Made by a program: the position numbers and the translations under genes. From Epiperipatus broadwayi (lineage: Eukaryota; Onychophora; Udeonychophora; Euonychophora; Peripatidae), in the NCBI GenBank assembly GCA_028023455.1, contig JAQFVV010012507.1, positions 1,178,001-1,242,000 on the forward strand: DNA of 64,000 nucleotides. The letters are read 5' to 3'. Under the pieces are notes generated by a model. It worked only from the letters and a program-made list of their open reading frames with translations. It had not been told where the DNA came from and did not search any database. This document shows, piece by piece, positions 62,928-64,000 of this stretch. Each line of letters begins with the position of its first letter. The first letter of the stretch is position 1.

Positions 62928-64000
62928 TAAATTAATCAATATCATTAATAAATTCATGATAAAATTATTCATGAAAACATATATATTATAACTGCGTGGA
63001 TTGGGTGTATGTATTTATAAATAATTAAATATGTATATTCATTGCGTTGGAATGTTTTATTTTTACTTATACCAGTTTATTCAAATTTCTGTGATTAAAA
63101 GCTACATTCTTTTGATAAGATTTCAGATTGCCTGCTCCCAAAGACAATGAGAAAAGTTTTATTAATTAGCAAAAAGATAATAATTTAAAATGTAAGGACG
63201 GTTAATTCAAAGTTAATGAGTTTGAAAGCCTTATCGAAGGATGTATCTAAAATCAATTAACAAAATTTGTAACTTTGATAAGGTAAAAAGCTTTAGCCTG
63301 AAGGCATTAAGAGTCAGTATAGGTGGGAAACCAGAAAACAGGTATAAATAGCCTGGAAAAGTTTTGTGACAGGGAAGCCACATTTGTTTAAGAGAACTTG
63401 CTGCTAGAAGCTATGTGTGTTTTAAATTATGAATCTTTATAGTGTTTCCATCATGGTGAGGGGCTAACTTCAGGAATCTGATTTCTGAGTCTGAAGTCCT
63501 CAGAAGATCTTCAATGTAGCTGCAAAATTAAACTTTTTCTACACCAATTGTACTGCCAAAACCTGAAAGAATCAAACCGAATGTCATTCACCTAAGTTAA
63601 AAATGCGCACCTACGTTTCAACCCAATCGGACTCTGCCATGTAAACTAAGGAATCAACCATGAAGAAACAGTAATATCTTTCTTTAAATGAACCATAACT
63701 TTCTAGCCAGTTTTCAAACTTTATTTTATACCACCTTTTAAAATTAATTATTATTAAATTTTCTTCTTGCTTTATAATGCCTTTATTTGTATAAGTAATT
63801 CTCTATCTCTATCTCTAGTTTTTAAATTTAATATTTGTTAACTTTTCTTTTTTATGATGATGGTTCATTTCAGTATTCATATTATATTTAATGAATGATT
63901 ATTAATATCATTTATTTTTGATTATATGCTAGTAATACTTCAACTCGATAACAATCTCTTTCATTACATTTACCTCATGAAAATAATATAGTATTAAGTT
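62928..64000. other. AT-rich sequence with a possible promoter or solo-LTR fragment
   Basis: Positions 63100-63660 are less AT-rich than the surroundings. A good TATA box, ggtataaatagcc at 63340-63352, is followed about 30 bp later by agccacatttg. Further on, attaaactttttctacacca (63525-63544) resembles the end of an LTR. A solo LTR is my first guess; a host promoter reading rightwards is the alternative. No coding frame follows within the window. Confidence 0.3.

Overview
This is an A+T-rich (by eye roughly three-quarters A+T), repeat-dominated stretch of an animal nuclear genome. I find no host protein-coding gene, rRNA or tRNA gene. Nearly everything interpretable is a transposable element, mostly broken, set in low-complexity AT sequence with very long microsatellites: (TA)n, (TAG)n and a perfect (AAT)n of about 130 units. 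The element mix (APE-type LINEs, a Penelope-like element with a GIY-YIG nuclease, Ty3/gypsy LTR elements with coiled-coil gag-like ORFs, tRNA-derived SINE sequence) suggests an invertebrate. A cephalopod mollusc fits the composition and some motifs, but that is a low-confidence guess.

Layout. 0-5.8 kb: AT-rich sequence with a palindromic MITE-like element, a 150-bp tandem duplication and (TA)n. 5.8-10.2 kb: a 4.05-kb L1/Tx1-like LINE lying exactly between two (TAG)n arrays. 10.2-14.7 kb: diverged fragments of related LINEs on both strands around a 0.7-kb inverted repeat. 15.4-17 kb: tandem duplication, CTA/CTG array and a second MITE copy. 17.1-18.8 kb: a decayed LINE reverse transcriptase on the plus strand. 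18.8-21.5 kb: two Penelope-like copies head to head. 21.6-24.4 kb: microsatellites and a third MITE copy. 27.5-31.6 kb: a 4.1-kb foldback-type palindrome with subrepeated arms. 32.6-34.6 kb: a second kind of palindromic MITE and a SINE with target-site duplication.

35.5-55.4 kb: an older palindromic repeat whose ends carry a hammerhead-ribozyme-like stem-loop. It has been split by two LTR retrotransposons on the minus strand. Element 1 (12.2 kb, 3.1-kb LTRs) is a degenerate Ty3/gypsy element. Element 2 (5.95 kb, 1.8-kb LTRs) has only gag-like ORFs and a tRNA-Pro-like primer site. 55.4-55.7 kb: a smaller inverted pair with the same ribozyme-like motif. 55.9-57.9 kb: an RTE-like LINE remnant on the minus strand. 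58-64 kb: AT-rich sequence with two TA-linked repeats and weak promoter-like signals.

The most interesting points are the ribozyme-like motif with a compensatory base-pair change between copies, the LINE precisely embedded in (TAG)n, and the subrepeated foldback element. Boundaries were found by reading and aligning by eye, so most are good to a few tens of bases. LTR ends, SINE duplications and microsatellite edges are tighter.
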